The notes under the pieces: model-generated
The model's input: only the letters and a program-made list of their open reading frames with translations
Told to the model about the DNA's origin: nothing
Database searches by the model: none
Shown here: positions 45,157 through 53,453 of the stretch, in pieces
How the letters are laid out: every line of letters starts with the position of its first letter
How positions within the stretch are numbered: position 1 is the first letter of the stretch
Program-made: the position numbers and the translations under genes
NCBI RefSeq assembly: GCF_002287075.1
Contig: NZ_NSKE01000006.1
Location: forward strand, 186,001-250,000
Length of the DNA: 64,000 bases
Source: Fodinibius salipaludis
Lineage (GTDB): Bacteria; Bacteroidota; Rhodothermia; Balneolales; Balneolaceae
Direction of reading: 5' to 3'

Positions 45157-46344
45157 CTAAATATTTCTTGAGATAGTGCCCATATCTTTATCACCGCGAC
45201 CGGAGCAGTTCAATACTACAATTTCATCTTTGGATGTCTTAGGCATCAGCTCTTCTAAATACGCTATCGCGTGAGCCGTTTCGAGTGCCGGAATAATGCC
45301 TTCGGTTTCAGAAAGGAGTTTAACTCCCTCCATCGCCTGATCATCTGTGATGGCTTTATACTTCACGCGCTTGGTTTTATGCAAATACGAGTGCTCGGGA
45401 CCAATGCCCGGATAATCGAGTCCGGCTGATATCGAGTGAGCCAGCTGAATTTGTCCTTCAGAATTATGCAACAGATAGCTCATAGATCCATGCAGAACAC
45501 CGGGTTGGCCAATGGTAAGCGTTGCAGCCGTTTTATCCGTATCGGCACCTAATCCAGCGGCTTCAAGTCCATACATTTGCACCGATTCATCTTCGATATA
45601 GGGATAAAAAATGCCTATCGCATTCGATCCTCCTCCCACGCAGGCCAGCAGATAATCCGGGGCTTCCCGTCCTTCGGCCTCGGCCAACTGCTTGCGGGTT
45701 TCATCCCCTATCACGCGGTGAAAGTTGCGCACCATCTTAGGATACGGATGAGGTCCCACGACCGATCCAATAATATAAAATGTATCTTCAACATTGGTCA
45801 CCCAGTCACGAATGGCTTCGTTGGTGGCATCCTTCAGGGTCTGTGAACCACTGGTAACAGGACGTACTTCAGTGCCAAGCAATCGCATTCGCTCAACATT
45901 CAATTTTTGACGCTCCATATCCTCGGCTCCCATATACACGATACAATCCACACCAAACTTAGCACAGGCTGTGGCGGTAGCCACCCCATGCTGCCCGGCC
46001 CCTGTCTCGGCAATAATGCGATCCTTACCCATACGCTGTGCCAGCAGAATCTGCCCGATAGCATTATTGATCTTATGCGCCCCGGTATGACACAGATCTT
46101 CTCGCTTGAGATAAATCTTTGCTTTCCCATAATGATCAGTCAATCTATTGGCATAAGTCAGCTTTGTGGGACGCCCCACGTATTCATTTAGTAGCTGATG
46201 GTATTCTTTCTGGAAGATGTCATCATTCCAGGCGTCCTCGTAGGCTGCTTCCAATTCCTCTAACACAGGAATCAAAATTTCCGGGACAAACTTGCCTCCA
46301 AAATCACCGTAATACCCTTCCTTCGTCGGTAAATCGTACTTCAT
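45157..46344 (-). CDS. trpB: Tryptophan synthase beta subunit
   Basis: PLP enzyme joining indole and Ser to give Trp. The 395-residue protein has the PLP lysine (about Lys91) in [12 protein letters not shown] and the phosphate-binding [10 protein letters not shown]. The start also holds the conserved [13 protein letters not shown]. The gap upstream (46345-46450) contains a palindromic REP-like unit and a low-complexity stretch. Confidence 0.98.
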   Translation of the reverse strand: MKYDLPTKEGYYGDFGGKFVPEILIPVLEELEAAYEDAWNDDIFQKEYHQLLNEYVGRPTKLTYANRLTDHYGKAKIYLKREDLCHTGAHKINNAIGQILLAQRMGKDRIIAETGAGQHGVATATACAKFGVDCIVYMGAEDMERQKLNVERMRLLGTEVRPVTSGSQTLKDATNEAIRDWVTNVEDTFYIIGSVVGPHPYPKMVRNFHRVIGDETRKQLAEAEGREAPDYLLACVGGGSNAIGIFYPYIEDESVQMYGLEAAGLGADTDKTAATLTIGQPGVLHGSMSYLLHNSEGQIQLAHSISAGLDYPGIGPEHSYLHKTKRVKYKAITDDQAMEGVKLLSETEGIIPALETAHAIAYLEELMPKTSKDEIVVLNCSGRGDKDMGTISRNI

Positions 46345-46362
46345 TGCTTCCTTATGTTTTTT

Positions 46363-46390
46363 AGATCCTGAAACAAGTTCAGGATGACAC
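46363..46390. repeat. REP-like palindrome, trpF-trpB gap (copy A)
   Basis: ATCCTGAA and TTCAGGAT form a perfect 8-base inverted repeat with a 5-base spacer ACAAG. A GATGACA-type flank on one side is shared with related units at 50741-50833 and 52330-52378. Confidence 0.8.
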
Positions 46391-46405
46391 TTTCTGTTAA
46401 ATTTC

Positions 46406-46455
46406 TGTTCTCACTCAATACTCATCACTCACTACTCACACTACTCAATACTACA
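46406..46455. repeat. Degenerate low-complexity ACTCA-rich tract
   Basis: An imperfect run of CACTACTCA/ACTCAATA-like words fills the end of the trpF-trpB gap. There is no perfect tandem unit and no coding potential. Confidence 0.4.
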
Positions 46456-47125
46456 ATTCTCCAACCTCCTGCTTTTCCCAGATATCTCGCATCTCTTCCA
46501 TAAACGCATCCACCTTGTCAAAATCTTTAACTCCGGCTTTAGCTTCCAATCCGCTCGAAACATCCACTGCATACGGATGAACCTGCTTGCAAGCCGATCG
46601 AATATTTTCAGGATTCAACCCCCCGGCCAAAAAATACGGCACGCCCCGGGAAACCTCATCCAAAATAGACCAGTCAAACGCCTGTCCCGTTCCACCCCAC
46701 TTTCCATCCACTTTCGTATCAAAAAGCAAATATTCAACATGATCCAAAAAAGGCTCAATACGCTTATTCAAATCCGAGCTTGTATCTCCCTCCTCCACGT
46801 GAATAGCTTTAATCACCGACTTATCTACCAATGAGCAATAATCAGGATTTTCGTCACCATGCAACTGTACAAAATCGATGCCCGTCTGACGTGCAATCAT
46901 ATTGACATCGTCCAGCGGCTGATTAACAAAAACACCTACGCACTCAAGCCCGTGCAACCAGTTAATCATCGCACCCGCCTTTGCAGGCGAAACATAGCGG
47001 GGGCTATCTCCATAGAACACAAACCCCATATAATGTGCCAGTGCCCCCGAAACAAATCGGGCATCTTCCAGCGTGGTAATTCCACAAATTTTTACTTTCG
47101 TTCGTTCTTCCGGATCTGCAAACAT
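46451..47125 (-). CDS. trpF: Phosphoribosylanthranilate isomerase
   Basis: Amadori rearrangement of phosphoribosylanthranilate in Trp synthesis. The 224-residue barrel starts KVKICGITTLEDARF and has VQLHGDE and LLFDTKVDGKWGGTG, all TrpF signatures. It is followed by trpB after 106 bases and preceded by trpC with 18 bases between. Confidence 0.96.
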   Translation of the reverse strand: MFADPEERTKVKICGITTLEDARFVSGALAHYMGFVFYGDSPRYVSPAKAGAMINWLHGLECVGVFVNQPLDDVNMIARQTGIDFVQLHGDENPDYCSLVDKSVIKAIHVEEGDTSSDLNKRIEPFLDHVEYLLFDTKVDGKWGGTGQAFDWSILDEVSRGVPYFLAGGLNPENIRSACKQVHPYAVDVSSGLEAKAGVKDFDKVDAFMEEMRDIWEKQEVGEL

Positions 47126-47143
47126 TTACTCAACGTTTTTATC

Positions 47144-47941
47144 TTAAATTAATTTCTGTAATTCCGATTTCATATTCTTGACCGCTTTGCCGGGATCAGG
47201 TTGACGCATAAAGTACTCCCCAATCAGTGCTGCATGGATACCCTCAGCAAAAAGTAGATTTAAATTTTCCGGGCTGCTTAACCCACTCTCAGAGACAAGT
47301 ACCATATCCTCGGGAGCCTTATGCAGAAGTTCAATACCGCGATGCAAATCTACTTCAAAAGATCTCAAATCACGATTATTGACGCCTAAAATATCAACAT
47401 GCTCAAAGTTAACATATTCGATATCTTCTTCAGAATAACATTCGACCAAGGCCTGTAAGCCAAACTCTTTTGTGGCGTGTAAAAGTTCGTCAAGCTGACT
47501 TCCCTCCGTAATCGTTGCAATCAATAACACCGCATCCGCGCCATAAGCCTTTGCTTCTTTTACCTGATAGGGATCAACAATAAAATCCTTTCTTAGTAGT
47601 GGAATGGACACTTCTTCAGAAGCAATTTTCAAGTATTTAAGACTCCCTTTGAACGCAGGCTCGTCAGTCAACACAGAGATAGCCGAAGCCCCTCCCTCCT
47701 GGTATTGCCCCGCTATTTTTTGCGGATCAAAATCGGGACGAATCAATCCTTTCGAGGGAGATGCTTTTTTAATTTCTGCTATAATAGCCACATCATTTTC
47801 GATCTGCAGCGCCTCCCCGAAATTTCGGGGAGGCTGCTCAAAAAGCTCCATATCTCCAAGATCATTAAAACTTACCTTATCCTTTCGTTTTTTAAGATCA
47901 ATTTTCGTCTGTTCAACGATTTCTTCTAAAATATTGGGCAT
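47144..47941 (-). CDS. trpC: Indole-3-glycerol phosphate synthase
   Basis: Ring closure in Trp synthesis. The 265-residue barrel has catalytic Glu56 and Lys58 in AEIKKASPSKG, with KDFIVDPYQV and LGVNNRDL. It is a separate gene, not the TrpCF fusion of enterics. It begins 9 bases after the trpD stop. Confidence 0.97.
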   Translation of the reverse strand: MPNILEEIVEQTKIDLKKRKDKVSFNDLGDMELFEQPPRNFGEALQIENDVAIIAEIKKASPSKGLIRPDFDPQKIAGQYQEGGASAISVLTDEPAFKGSLKYLKIASEEVSIPLLRKDFIVDPYQVKEAKAYGADAVLLIATITEGSQLDELLHATKEFGLQALVECYSEEDIEYVNFEHVDILGVNNRDLRSFEVDLHRGIELLHKAPEDMVLVSESGLSSPENLNLLFAEGIHAALIGEYFMRQPDPGKAVKNMKSELQKLI

Positions 47942-47950
47942 AATATATAC

Positions 47951-48991
47951 TTATTTCGCAGCGTCATTAGAAGCTTCAACATATCTGTCCAGTGCTTTTT
48001 TTGCTTTGCCGGATCGCAGACTTTCTTCCGCCAGTTTACGTGCTTCGGTCAGGTGATTCACTTTACCGGAGGCGTGAATTCCAAACGTAGCATTCAACAG
48101 AATAACATCCCGCTGGGGATCGGTGGATTTATTATCTAAAATATTACGAATAATATTCGCATTGTATTTAGCATCACCGCCCTGCAAGGATTCTAAATCC
48201 GTCCACTCAAAATCAAGCGATTTAGGATCGAAGGTCGTCGACTCTTTCACCATATTGTGATTGAGCTCGTAAATCTCCGACTGAGAGGCCAAACTCACTT
48301 CATCCAAGCCATCATGGGCATTTACCGTATAGGCAAAGTCAGTATCCAGATTTGCAAGGATGTGGGCGATTTCCCGGGCCACCTCCCTGCTGTAAGCACC
48401 GATCATCTGACGCTTTACTCCGGCCGGATTTAGCAACGGTCCCAGAATATTGAAAAAGGTTCGAATGCCCATCGTGCGACGGGCCGGCATCACGTGCTTC
48501 ATGGCAGGATGGAAATTGGGAGCAAACATAAATACGAGTCCCGCCTCTCCAAACACTTGTTCAACCTGCTTTTTATCTAAATCGATTACCGCGCCGAGTT
48601 CTTCCAAAACATCAGCACTACCACTTTTGCTCGAAACACTTCGATTGCCATGTTTGAGAACCGGAACGTCGGCACCGGCCACCACAAACATCGAGGCCGT
48701 AGAAATATTGAACGTTCCGGAACTGTCTCCGCCGGTTCCACAAAGATCGACCGCACCATCTACATTTACCTCCGGCTTTATAGCTGCTTCACGCATCACA
48801 CGCACAAAAGCAGTAAGCTCTTGAGTGGTTTCACCCTTGCTCCGCATAGCGGTTAAAAAAGCGGCCACTTGCTCATTGGGAACCCCTCCCCTTACAATTC
48901 TTTGAAGTGCACTTTTGGCCTCATTTGAATCGAGATTTTCCCGACGAATTAACTTATTTAATATTGAGCTGAATTCTATAACCTTCTGCAT
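47951..48991 (-). CDS. trpD: Anthranilate phosphoribosyltransferase
   Basis: Adds phosphoribosyl to anthranilate. The 346-residue protein has the PRPP-binding GTGGDSSGTFN (85-95), KHGNRSVSSKSGSADVLEELG, and HPAMKHVMPARRTMGIRTFFN. It is not fused to TrpG, unlike in E. coli. Confidence 0.97.
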   Translation of the reverse strand: MQKVIEFSSILNKLIRRENLDSNEAKSALQRIVRGGVPNEQVAAFLTAMRSKGETTQELTAFVRVMREAAIKPEVNVDGAVDLCGTGGDSSGTFNISTASMFVVAGADVPVLKHGNRSVSSKSGSADVLEELGAVIDLDKKQVEQVFGEAGLVFMFAPNFHPAMKHVMPARRTMGIRTFFNILGPLLNPAGVKRQMIGAYSREVAREIAHILANLDTDFAYTVNAHDGLDEVSLASQSEIYELNHNMVKESTTFDPKSLDFEWTDLESLQGGDAKYNANIIRNILDNKSTDPQRDVILLNATFGIHASGKVNHLTEARKLAEESLRSGKAKKALDRYVEASNDAAK

Positions 48992-49055
48992 TTCAAATAT
49001 TTAATGAATTTATCTTAACACAGTTAACTTTTAATTAGCAATATCCTTTAAGAGA

Positions 49056-49637
49056 TTATTTTGCTATTTCATATTTCAATGCAAGCCAGTTTTTGATGAT
49101 ATTGGGTCCTTCTGTTGTAAGGATGCTTTCGGGATGAAACTGGATTCCTTCAAGTGGATATTCACGGTGTCGCAGTCCCATAATCACTTGATCATCACTA
49201 TGAGCTGAAATTTCCAACTCACACGGTATACTATCGGGATCGAGCACCAATGAATGGTAGCGAGTAGCAGTGAAATTATCCGGGATATTCCCAAATACTG
49301 ATTTACCATCGTGCTTAATGGCGGATGTCTTTCCATGCATCAATTTTGGAGCGTGAATAACCTTGCCGCCAAACACTTCTCCAATCGCCTGGTGACCAAG
49401 ACAAACGCCTAAAATCGGCGTCTCATGCCCCAACTCTTTAATGATCGGCTCCGTAATCCCTGCATCAGCAGGACGTCCAGGACCAGGCGAAATGAGTATC
49501 CTGTCGGGATTTAACTCTTTTACTTGCTCCACGGTGAGATCATCATTACGGATCACTCGGTAGTCATCCGTGTACTCCGCCACGATATGCACCAGGTTAT
49601 AAGTAAAGGAATCGTAATTGTCGATGATTAAAATCAT
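49056..49637 (-). CDS. trpG: Anthranilate synthase glutaminase subunit
   Basis: Supplies ammonia to TrpE. The 193-residue class I amidotransferase has the nucleophile Cys79 in GVCLGHQAIGE, the SPGPGRP block, and His/Glu in IQFHPESIL. It overlaps the trpS stop by four bases (ATGA), so translation of the two is coupled. Confidence 0.97.
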   Translation of the reverse strand: MILIIDNYDSFTYNLVHIVAEYTDDYRVIRNDDLTVEQVKELNPDRILISPGPGRPADAGITEPIIKELGHETPILGVCLGHQAIGEVFGGKVIHAPKLMHGKTSAIKHDGKSVFGNIPDNFTATRYHSLVLDPDSIPCELEISAHSDDQVIMGLRHREYPLEGIQFHPESILTTEGPNIIKNWLALKYEIAK

Positions 49638-50695
49638 TGTAAAGCTTCTTTAAGCTTAATTTTATCAATCCTACTAGATAATTTATCTATCCTCGCTTTA
49701 TGACTATTTGTTGTGAAATAATGTCCCCTAAATAAACCAACAGCTTCACGTACTGGTCCCATAACCTTTTCAGCTCTTTTTCTTGCTTTTCTTCCACCTT
49801 CAACTAGAATTTCAACTACCGTATCCAAATCCTGTTCCAGTTCTTTACGCCGTTCTCTGGCTTCCGCGAAATATTCTTCAATCATACCCAACAACTCTTT
49901 CTTAGCATGACCGTACCCATACCCCCCGGCCCGATACTTCTCAGCGATCTCATTCTGTTTCTCTTCATCGGCAAACAGTTTGATCAACGCAAACACATTA
50001 CAACTTTCCGGATCTTTGGGTTCATCCAACGGCGTGGAATCAGTCTCTATCGACATCACTTTTTTCTTTAGCTCTTTGCCCTCATCAAAAATACCAATGG
50101 TATTGCCGTAGGACTTGCTCATCTTCTGTCCGTCTATACCGGGCACCACCGCCACAGATTCCAAAATGTATGGTTCCGGCAGCTTCAAATATTCATCGCC
50201 ATAATTGTGATTGAACTTACCGGCCAAATCGCGACAAATTTCAATATTCTGCTTCTGATCCTGTCCCACAGGCACCAAGTCAGCATTGTACATTAAAATA
50301 TCTGCTGCCTGCAGGATCGGATAGGTAAACAAACCTATATTCGGTTTCAGTCCCTGTGCTACCTTATCTTTATATGCTACACCTTTCTCCATCAGACTAA
50401 CGGGACAAAAAGTGCCTAAAATCCAGGCCAATTCCGCATGCTGAGGTACATCACTCTGGGCAAAAAATGTCGCTTTATCAGGATCCAATCCCAATGCCAG
50501 GTAATCGAGTGCTACATCGATCGTATTCTGATAAATTTCTTCACCGTCATTGATGGATGTCAATGAGTGATAGTTCGCAATAAAATAAAAGGCATCGCCC
50601 TCTTCCTGCATCTGTATATGCTGACGCAGGGCTCCAAAGTAGTTGCCTAAATGAAGTTTTCCTGACGATTGTATACCTGATAATATTGTTTTCAT
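49634..50695 (-). CDS. trpS: Tryptophan--tRNA ligase inside the trp operon
   Basis: Charges tRNA-Trp. The 353-residue class I synthetase has the HIGH-type HLGN (15-18) and KMSKS (191-195) in GQKMSKSYGNTI. Its place between trpE and trpG, with ATGA overlap to trpG, puts it under the trp attenuator, so Trp starvation should raise both Trp synthesis and its synthetase. A C-terminal extension (about residues 270-353) is rich in Arg/Lys but within family range. A palindromic repeat pair lies in the gap before it. Confidence 0.96.
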   Translation of the reverse strand: MKTILSGIQSSGKLHLGNYFGALRQHIQMQEEGDAFYFIANYHSLTSINDGEEIYQNTIDVALDYLALGLDPDKATFFAQSDVPQHAELAWILGTFCPVSLMEKGVAYKDKVAQGLKPNIGLFTYPILQAADILMYNADLVPVGQDQKQNIEICRDLAGKFNHNYGDEYLKLPEPYILESVAVVPGIDGQKMSKSYGNTIGIFDEGKELKKKVMSIETDSTPLDEPKDPESCNVFALIKLFADEEKQNEIAEKYRAGGYGYGHAKKELLGMIEEYFAEARERRKELEQDLDTVVEILVEGGRKARKRAEKVMGPVREAVGLFRGHYFTTNSHKARIDKLSSRIDKIKLKEALQ

Positions 50696-50740
50696 TGGTG
50701 TTTCGTTTTCTAACTTTATTATTAATTCTTTTAAAGTTTC

Positions 50741-50833
50741 GTGTCATCCTGAATTCATTTCAGGATCTATCAATATTATTCTTTCAAATGCTGAAACCCC
50801 GATTAGTCGGGACGCGGCAAGTTCAGCATGACA
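50741..50833. repeat. Paired REP-like palindromes, trpE-trpS gap (copies B and B2)
   Basis: First unit: ATCCTGAA-TTCAT-TTCAGGAT (50746-50766). Second unit: ATGCTGAA (50788-50795) pairing with TTCAGCAT (50822-50829) around an inner CCCCGATTAGTCGGG hairpin. The whole block is flanked by TGTCAT and ATGACA in inverted orientation. The second unit shares its inner sequence with the copy before trpE. Confidence 0.85.
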
Positions 50834-50841
50834 TTTTTAAA

Positions 50842-52314
50842 TTAATCCGTTATCGACAAGGCCACGCTTAATGCCTCTACCAGCGCATCGGCCTTATTTT
50901 GGGTTTCCACATATTCTTTTTCGGGATCACTGTCGGCCACAATACCAGCCCCCGCCTGAATATACACTTTTGAATCGGTAACAAGCATGGTACGAATCAC
51001 AATACAGGTATCCATATTGCCCGAAAAATCAAAATAACCCACGGCTCCCGCATAAGGACCGCGTTTTGTTGGTTCCAGTTCATCAATGATTTCCATAGCA
51101 CGAATTTTCGGTGCCCCACTGACCGTGCCCGCCGGGAAGCAGTGTTTAAGTGCATCCACTGCTGTTTTTTTATCAGCCAATTCGCCCTTCACATCCGATA
51201 CAATATGCATCACATGCGAATATCGCTCGATCACCTGCTCGCGGACCGGCTTGACGGTAGCAGGTTTACACACGCGCGATAAGTCATTACGTCCCAAATC
51301 AACCAGCATTACGTGCTCGGCAATTTCCTTGGGATCGTTCTTAAGATCTTGCTCAAGTTCCAAATCCTCTTCAGGAGTTTTCCCACGCGGACGTGTACCG
51401 GCAATAGGTAGGAGTTGAGCCGTCTCATCCTGCACGCGGACCAAAACCTCAGGCGACGATCCGATCAATCCAAAATCATCAAAATCCAAAAAGAACAAAT
51501 ACGGCGAAGGGTTCACCATTCGCAGGGCGCGATACAACATAAAGCGATCTCCACTGAAATCCGTTTCAAATCGCTGCGATAACACCACCTGGAATATATC
51601 TCCTTCATAAATATATTCTTTGGCCTTCTCAACCATGGCCTCAAATTCATGCTGTTCGATATTGCTGGTCAGTTTATCCAGATTAATTGAAAAGGAAAAG
51701 GAATCCTCCGATCGTCCCGGCTTATAGACTAACTCCTCCATCCGATCAAGTGACTGCTGCGCTTCATCATATAATTCACCAACTGATTTATCTGGCTCAT
51801 CCGTGAACACCGTTTTGATGATGATCACCTGCTGCTTAACGTGATCGAAGGCGTAGACTTCATCATAAAACGCCCAGATGGCTTCAGGAATATTTAAATC
51901 GTCGGGGGGCGTTTCTCCGAGCTCCTCTACTTCACGAACTGTATCATAGGAAGAAAATCCGACGGCTCCACCGGTTAAACGAGGCAAGTCAGGCAACTTG
52001 GGTTCGCTATGCTGCGTCGTTAGTTCTTTAAGTGCTTCAAAATACGGTTGGTCGAGGACTTTTTTGTGAGCATCTCTCTGCAAGGTTACCTGTTCCCCGT
52101 CGTACTCCAAAACTTGGTAGGGATTGCGACCCAAAAAGGAATACCGTGCAACTTGCTCCCCTCCTTCTACTGACTCCAACAAAAAAGGATACTCAGCACC
52201 TTTTCGCAGTGATAAAAAGAGGGAAACTGGCGTCAGAACATCAGCCATCAGTCGCCGATAAACAGGCACAGCTGTGTAATCTTTTGTTAATTTTTTAAAC
52301 TTTTCTAAATCCAT
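50842..52314 (-). CDS. trpE: Anthranilate synthase component I
   Basis: Converts chorismate and ammonia to anthranilate, the committed step. The 490-residue protein has the Trp-feedback site region (LESVEGGEQVARYSFLG), the catalytic VVLSQRFETDF and AGTRPRGKTPEEDLELE, and C-terminal FPAGTVSGAPKIRAMEII. It is the first structural gene of the operon. The leader upstream holds a terminator, a leader peptide with three Trp codons and a REP-like unit. Confidence 0.97.
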   Translation of the reverse strand: MDLEKFKKLTKDYTAVPVYRRLMADVLTPVSLFLSLRKGAEYPFLLESVEGGEQVARYSFLGRNPYQVLEYDGEQVTLQRDAHKKVLDQPYFEALKELTTQHSEPKLPDLPRLTGGAVGFSSYDTVREVEELGETPPDDLNIPEAIWAFYDEVYAFDHVKQQVIIIKTVFTDEPDKSVGELYDEAQQSLDRMEELVYKPGRSEDSFSFSINLDKLTSNIEQHEFEAMVEKAKEYIYEGDIFQVVLSQRFETDFSGDRFMLYRALRMVNPSPYLFFLDFDDFGLIGSSPEVLVRVQDETAQLLPIAGTRPRGKTPEEDLELEQDLKNDPKEIAEHVMLVDLGRNDLSRVCKPATVKPVREQVIERYSHVMHIVSDVKGELADKKTAVDALKHCFPAGTVSGAPKIRAMEIIDELEPTKRGPYAGAVGYFDFSGNMDTCIVIRTMLVTDSKVYIQAGAGIVADSDPEKEYVETQNKADALVEALSVALSITD

Positions 52315-52329
52315 TTTAGATTATTTTAT

Positions 52330-52378
52330 ATCCTGAAACCCCGATTAGTCGGAACACGGCAAGTTCAGGATGACATGA
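52330..52378. repeat. REP-like palindrome before trpE (copy C)
   Basis: ATCCTGAA (52330-52337) pairs with TTCAGGAT (52364-52371) around an inner CCCCGATTAGTCGG hairpin, followed by GACATG. It lies 16 bases before the trpE start, downstream of the attenuator terminator. It matches copy B2 except that the third stem pair is C-G here and G-C there. Confidence 0.8.
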
Positions 52379-52402
52379 AATTCATAACACTATCTAAAAA
52401 AC

Positions 52403-52435
52403 AAAAAAGCCCACTCCAGTTTCCTGCAGTGGGCT
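52403..52435 (-). terminator. Trp attenuator terminator hairpin (3:4)
   Basis: Minus strand AGCCCACT (52428-52435) pairs with AGTGGGCT (52408-52415). An inner CAG-GAAA-CTG adds three pairs and a GNRA-type loop, and U-rich sequence follows (six T, G, six T). It lies between the trpL leader and trpE. The 3-strand is also complementary to sequence in the leader (see attenuator entry). Confidence 0.92.
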
Positions 52436-52462
52436 CTATAAAATTCTTTTCCTCAATCTAAC

Positions 52463-52540
52463 TCATAAAAATGCCACTGCCTGCGTATGTTGCTTAACAG
52501 GCCACCACCAACTGATATTTTTATGAGCAGATTTTTTCAT
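52463..52540 (-). CDS. trpL: Trp operon leader peptide, three Trp codons
   Basis: A 25-codon frame from ATG 52540 to TGA 52463 that begins MKKSAHKNISWWWPVKQ and ends AVAFL. TGG TGG TGG (52510-52502) are codons 11-13. It is followed, about 30 bases after its stop, by a terminator, then trpE. The ATG lies only 7 bases from the predicted -7 element, so translation is likely leaderless. The function is regulatory: Trp-tRNA shortage stalls ribosomes here and relieves termination. Confidence 0.93.
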   Translation of the reverse strand: MKKSAHKNISWWWPVKQHTQAVAFL

Positions 52541-52547
52541 AACGATC

Positions 52548-52578
52548 TGAAGATAGTATCCGACGAGGCGAAAATCAA
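52548..52578 (-). promoter_or_regulatory. Candidate trp promoter, TTG-N20-TATCTTCA
   Basis: Minus strand TATCTTCA (52548-52555) is a partial match to TAnnTTTG, with TTG (52576-52578) exactly 20 bases upstream. The ATG of the leader peptide is 7 bases after the -7 box, implying a leaderless or nearly leaderless start. Confidence 0.55.
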
Positions 52579-52621
52579 CAAGTTTATTTGGGAAGCGTAA
52601 CATCTATAAAACATAACTGAA

Positions 52622-53452
52622 TTAGTTTATGTTCTCCTCTAAAAACTCATCATCCCCAAAGGCCTCTTTCCAAAACAGGTAGGCCCCTACTAAAATGCCT
52701 TTCAGAACAAAGATAGAAAACACAATCATTAATCCGACTTCCTGAAAGAGCAGAATTAGTATCCCATAAACAATAAAAAGAGAAAACTTTATTTTATGTT
52801 TCCGAACTGACTGTTTGTCAAAACTTGGCATTTTATCAAAGGGAATGGTGCTAACCATCAAAAAGGAAAGCAGTACAATCAGTGGGATTAAAATAGCGTT
52901 AATTCCGTATTCAAATCCTTCAAATAACTCAAGTTGATTATAGAAGGTGAGGTAAAAGGCAGCGATCATTATCGCCTGTCCCGGTATGGGAAGCCCTTTA
53001 AAAAAGTCTTCCTGACTTTCCTGTACATCCACGTTGTATCGGGCCAGTCGTACCGCACCACACAGGGGCGGCAAAGCACTAAGAATAATGCCCACAAATG
53101 GAAGCTCAGCCAATCCAAATGAGTACAACAGAAATCCCGGCGCTACGCCGAATGAGACTACATCACTGATAGAGTCGAGCTCAATACCAAATTGGCTTGT
53201 AGCATTAGAAAGGCGTGCCATAAATCCGTCGAGAGCATCAAAAAGTCCCGCAAAAACAATAAGCCAGGCTCCAAAAAACAGGCGCCCTTCGGCAATACTG
53301 ATGATCGCCAAAAAACCACAGAACAGATTCATCAAGGTAAAGAAACTGGGGATCACTGTGCGGGGAATCTGTTTCCTCGACCGACCATTTTTTCTTTTTT
53401 TACGCTTTCGGCGACGGCGAAATCGCTTCCATTTCTGTATAGGGTATTTCAT
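52622..53452 (-). CDS. pssA: CDP-diacylglycerol--serine O-phosphatidyltransferase
   Basis: Makes phosphatidylserine from CDP-diacylglycerol and Ser in the inner membrane. The 276-residue polytopic protein has the CDP-alcohol phosphotransferase motif D-G-x2-A-R-x8-G-x3-D-x3-D in ALDGFMARLSNATSQFGIELDSISD. A Lys/Arg-rich N-terminus precedes the first helix. It follows psd by 1 base, so the two steps to phosphatidylethanolamine are one operon. Confidence 0.95.
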   Translation of the reverse strand: MKYPIQKWKRFRRRRKRKKRKNGRSRKQIPRTVIPSFFTLMNLFCGFLAIISIAEGRLFFGAWLIVFAGLFDALDGFMARLSNATSQFGIELDSISDVVSFGVAPGFLLYSFGLAELPFVGIILSALPPLCGAVRLARYNVDVQESQEDFFKGLPIPGQAIMIAAFYLTFYNQLELFEGFEYGINAILIPLIVLLSFLMVSTIPFDKMPSFDKQSVRKHKIKFSLFIVYGILILLFQEVGLMIVFSIFVLKGILVGAYLFWKEAFGDDEFLEENIN

Positions 53453-53453
53453 C

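Larger units (their letters stand above)
52403..52540 (-). promoter_or_regulatory. Trp operon attenuator with alternative hairpins
   Basis: Strand 1 GCCTGT (52497-52502) can pair with strand 2 GCAGGC (52479-52484). Strand 2' GCAGTGG (52474-52480) can instead pair with strand 3 CCACTGC (52426-52432), which disrupts the 3:4 terminator. The third Trp codon ends exactly where strand 1 begins (52502), so a ribosome stalled at the Trp codons masks strand 1. Strand 2 is then free to form the 2:3 antiterminator. Confidence 0.88.

Noticed and set aside
52315-52621. A T-box riboswitch or TRAP-binding site controlling trp genes
   Set aside because: There is no T-box consensus and no array of GAG/UAG triplets; the leader-peptide attenuator explains the region better.
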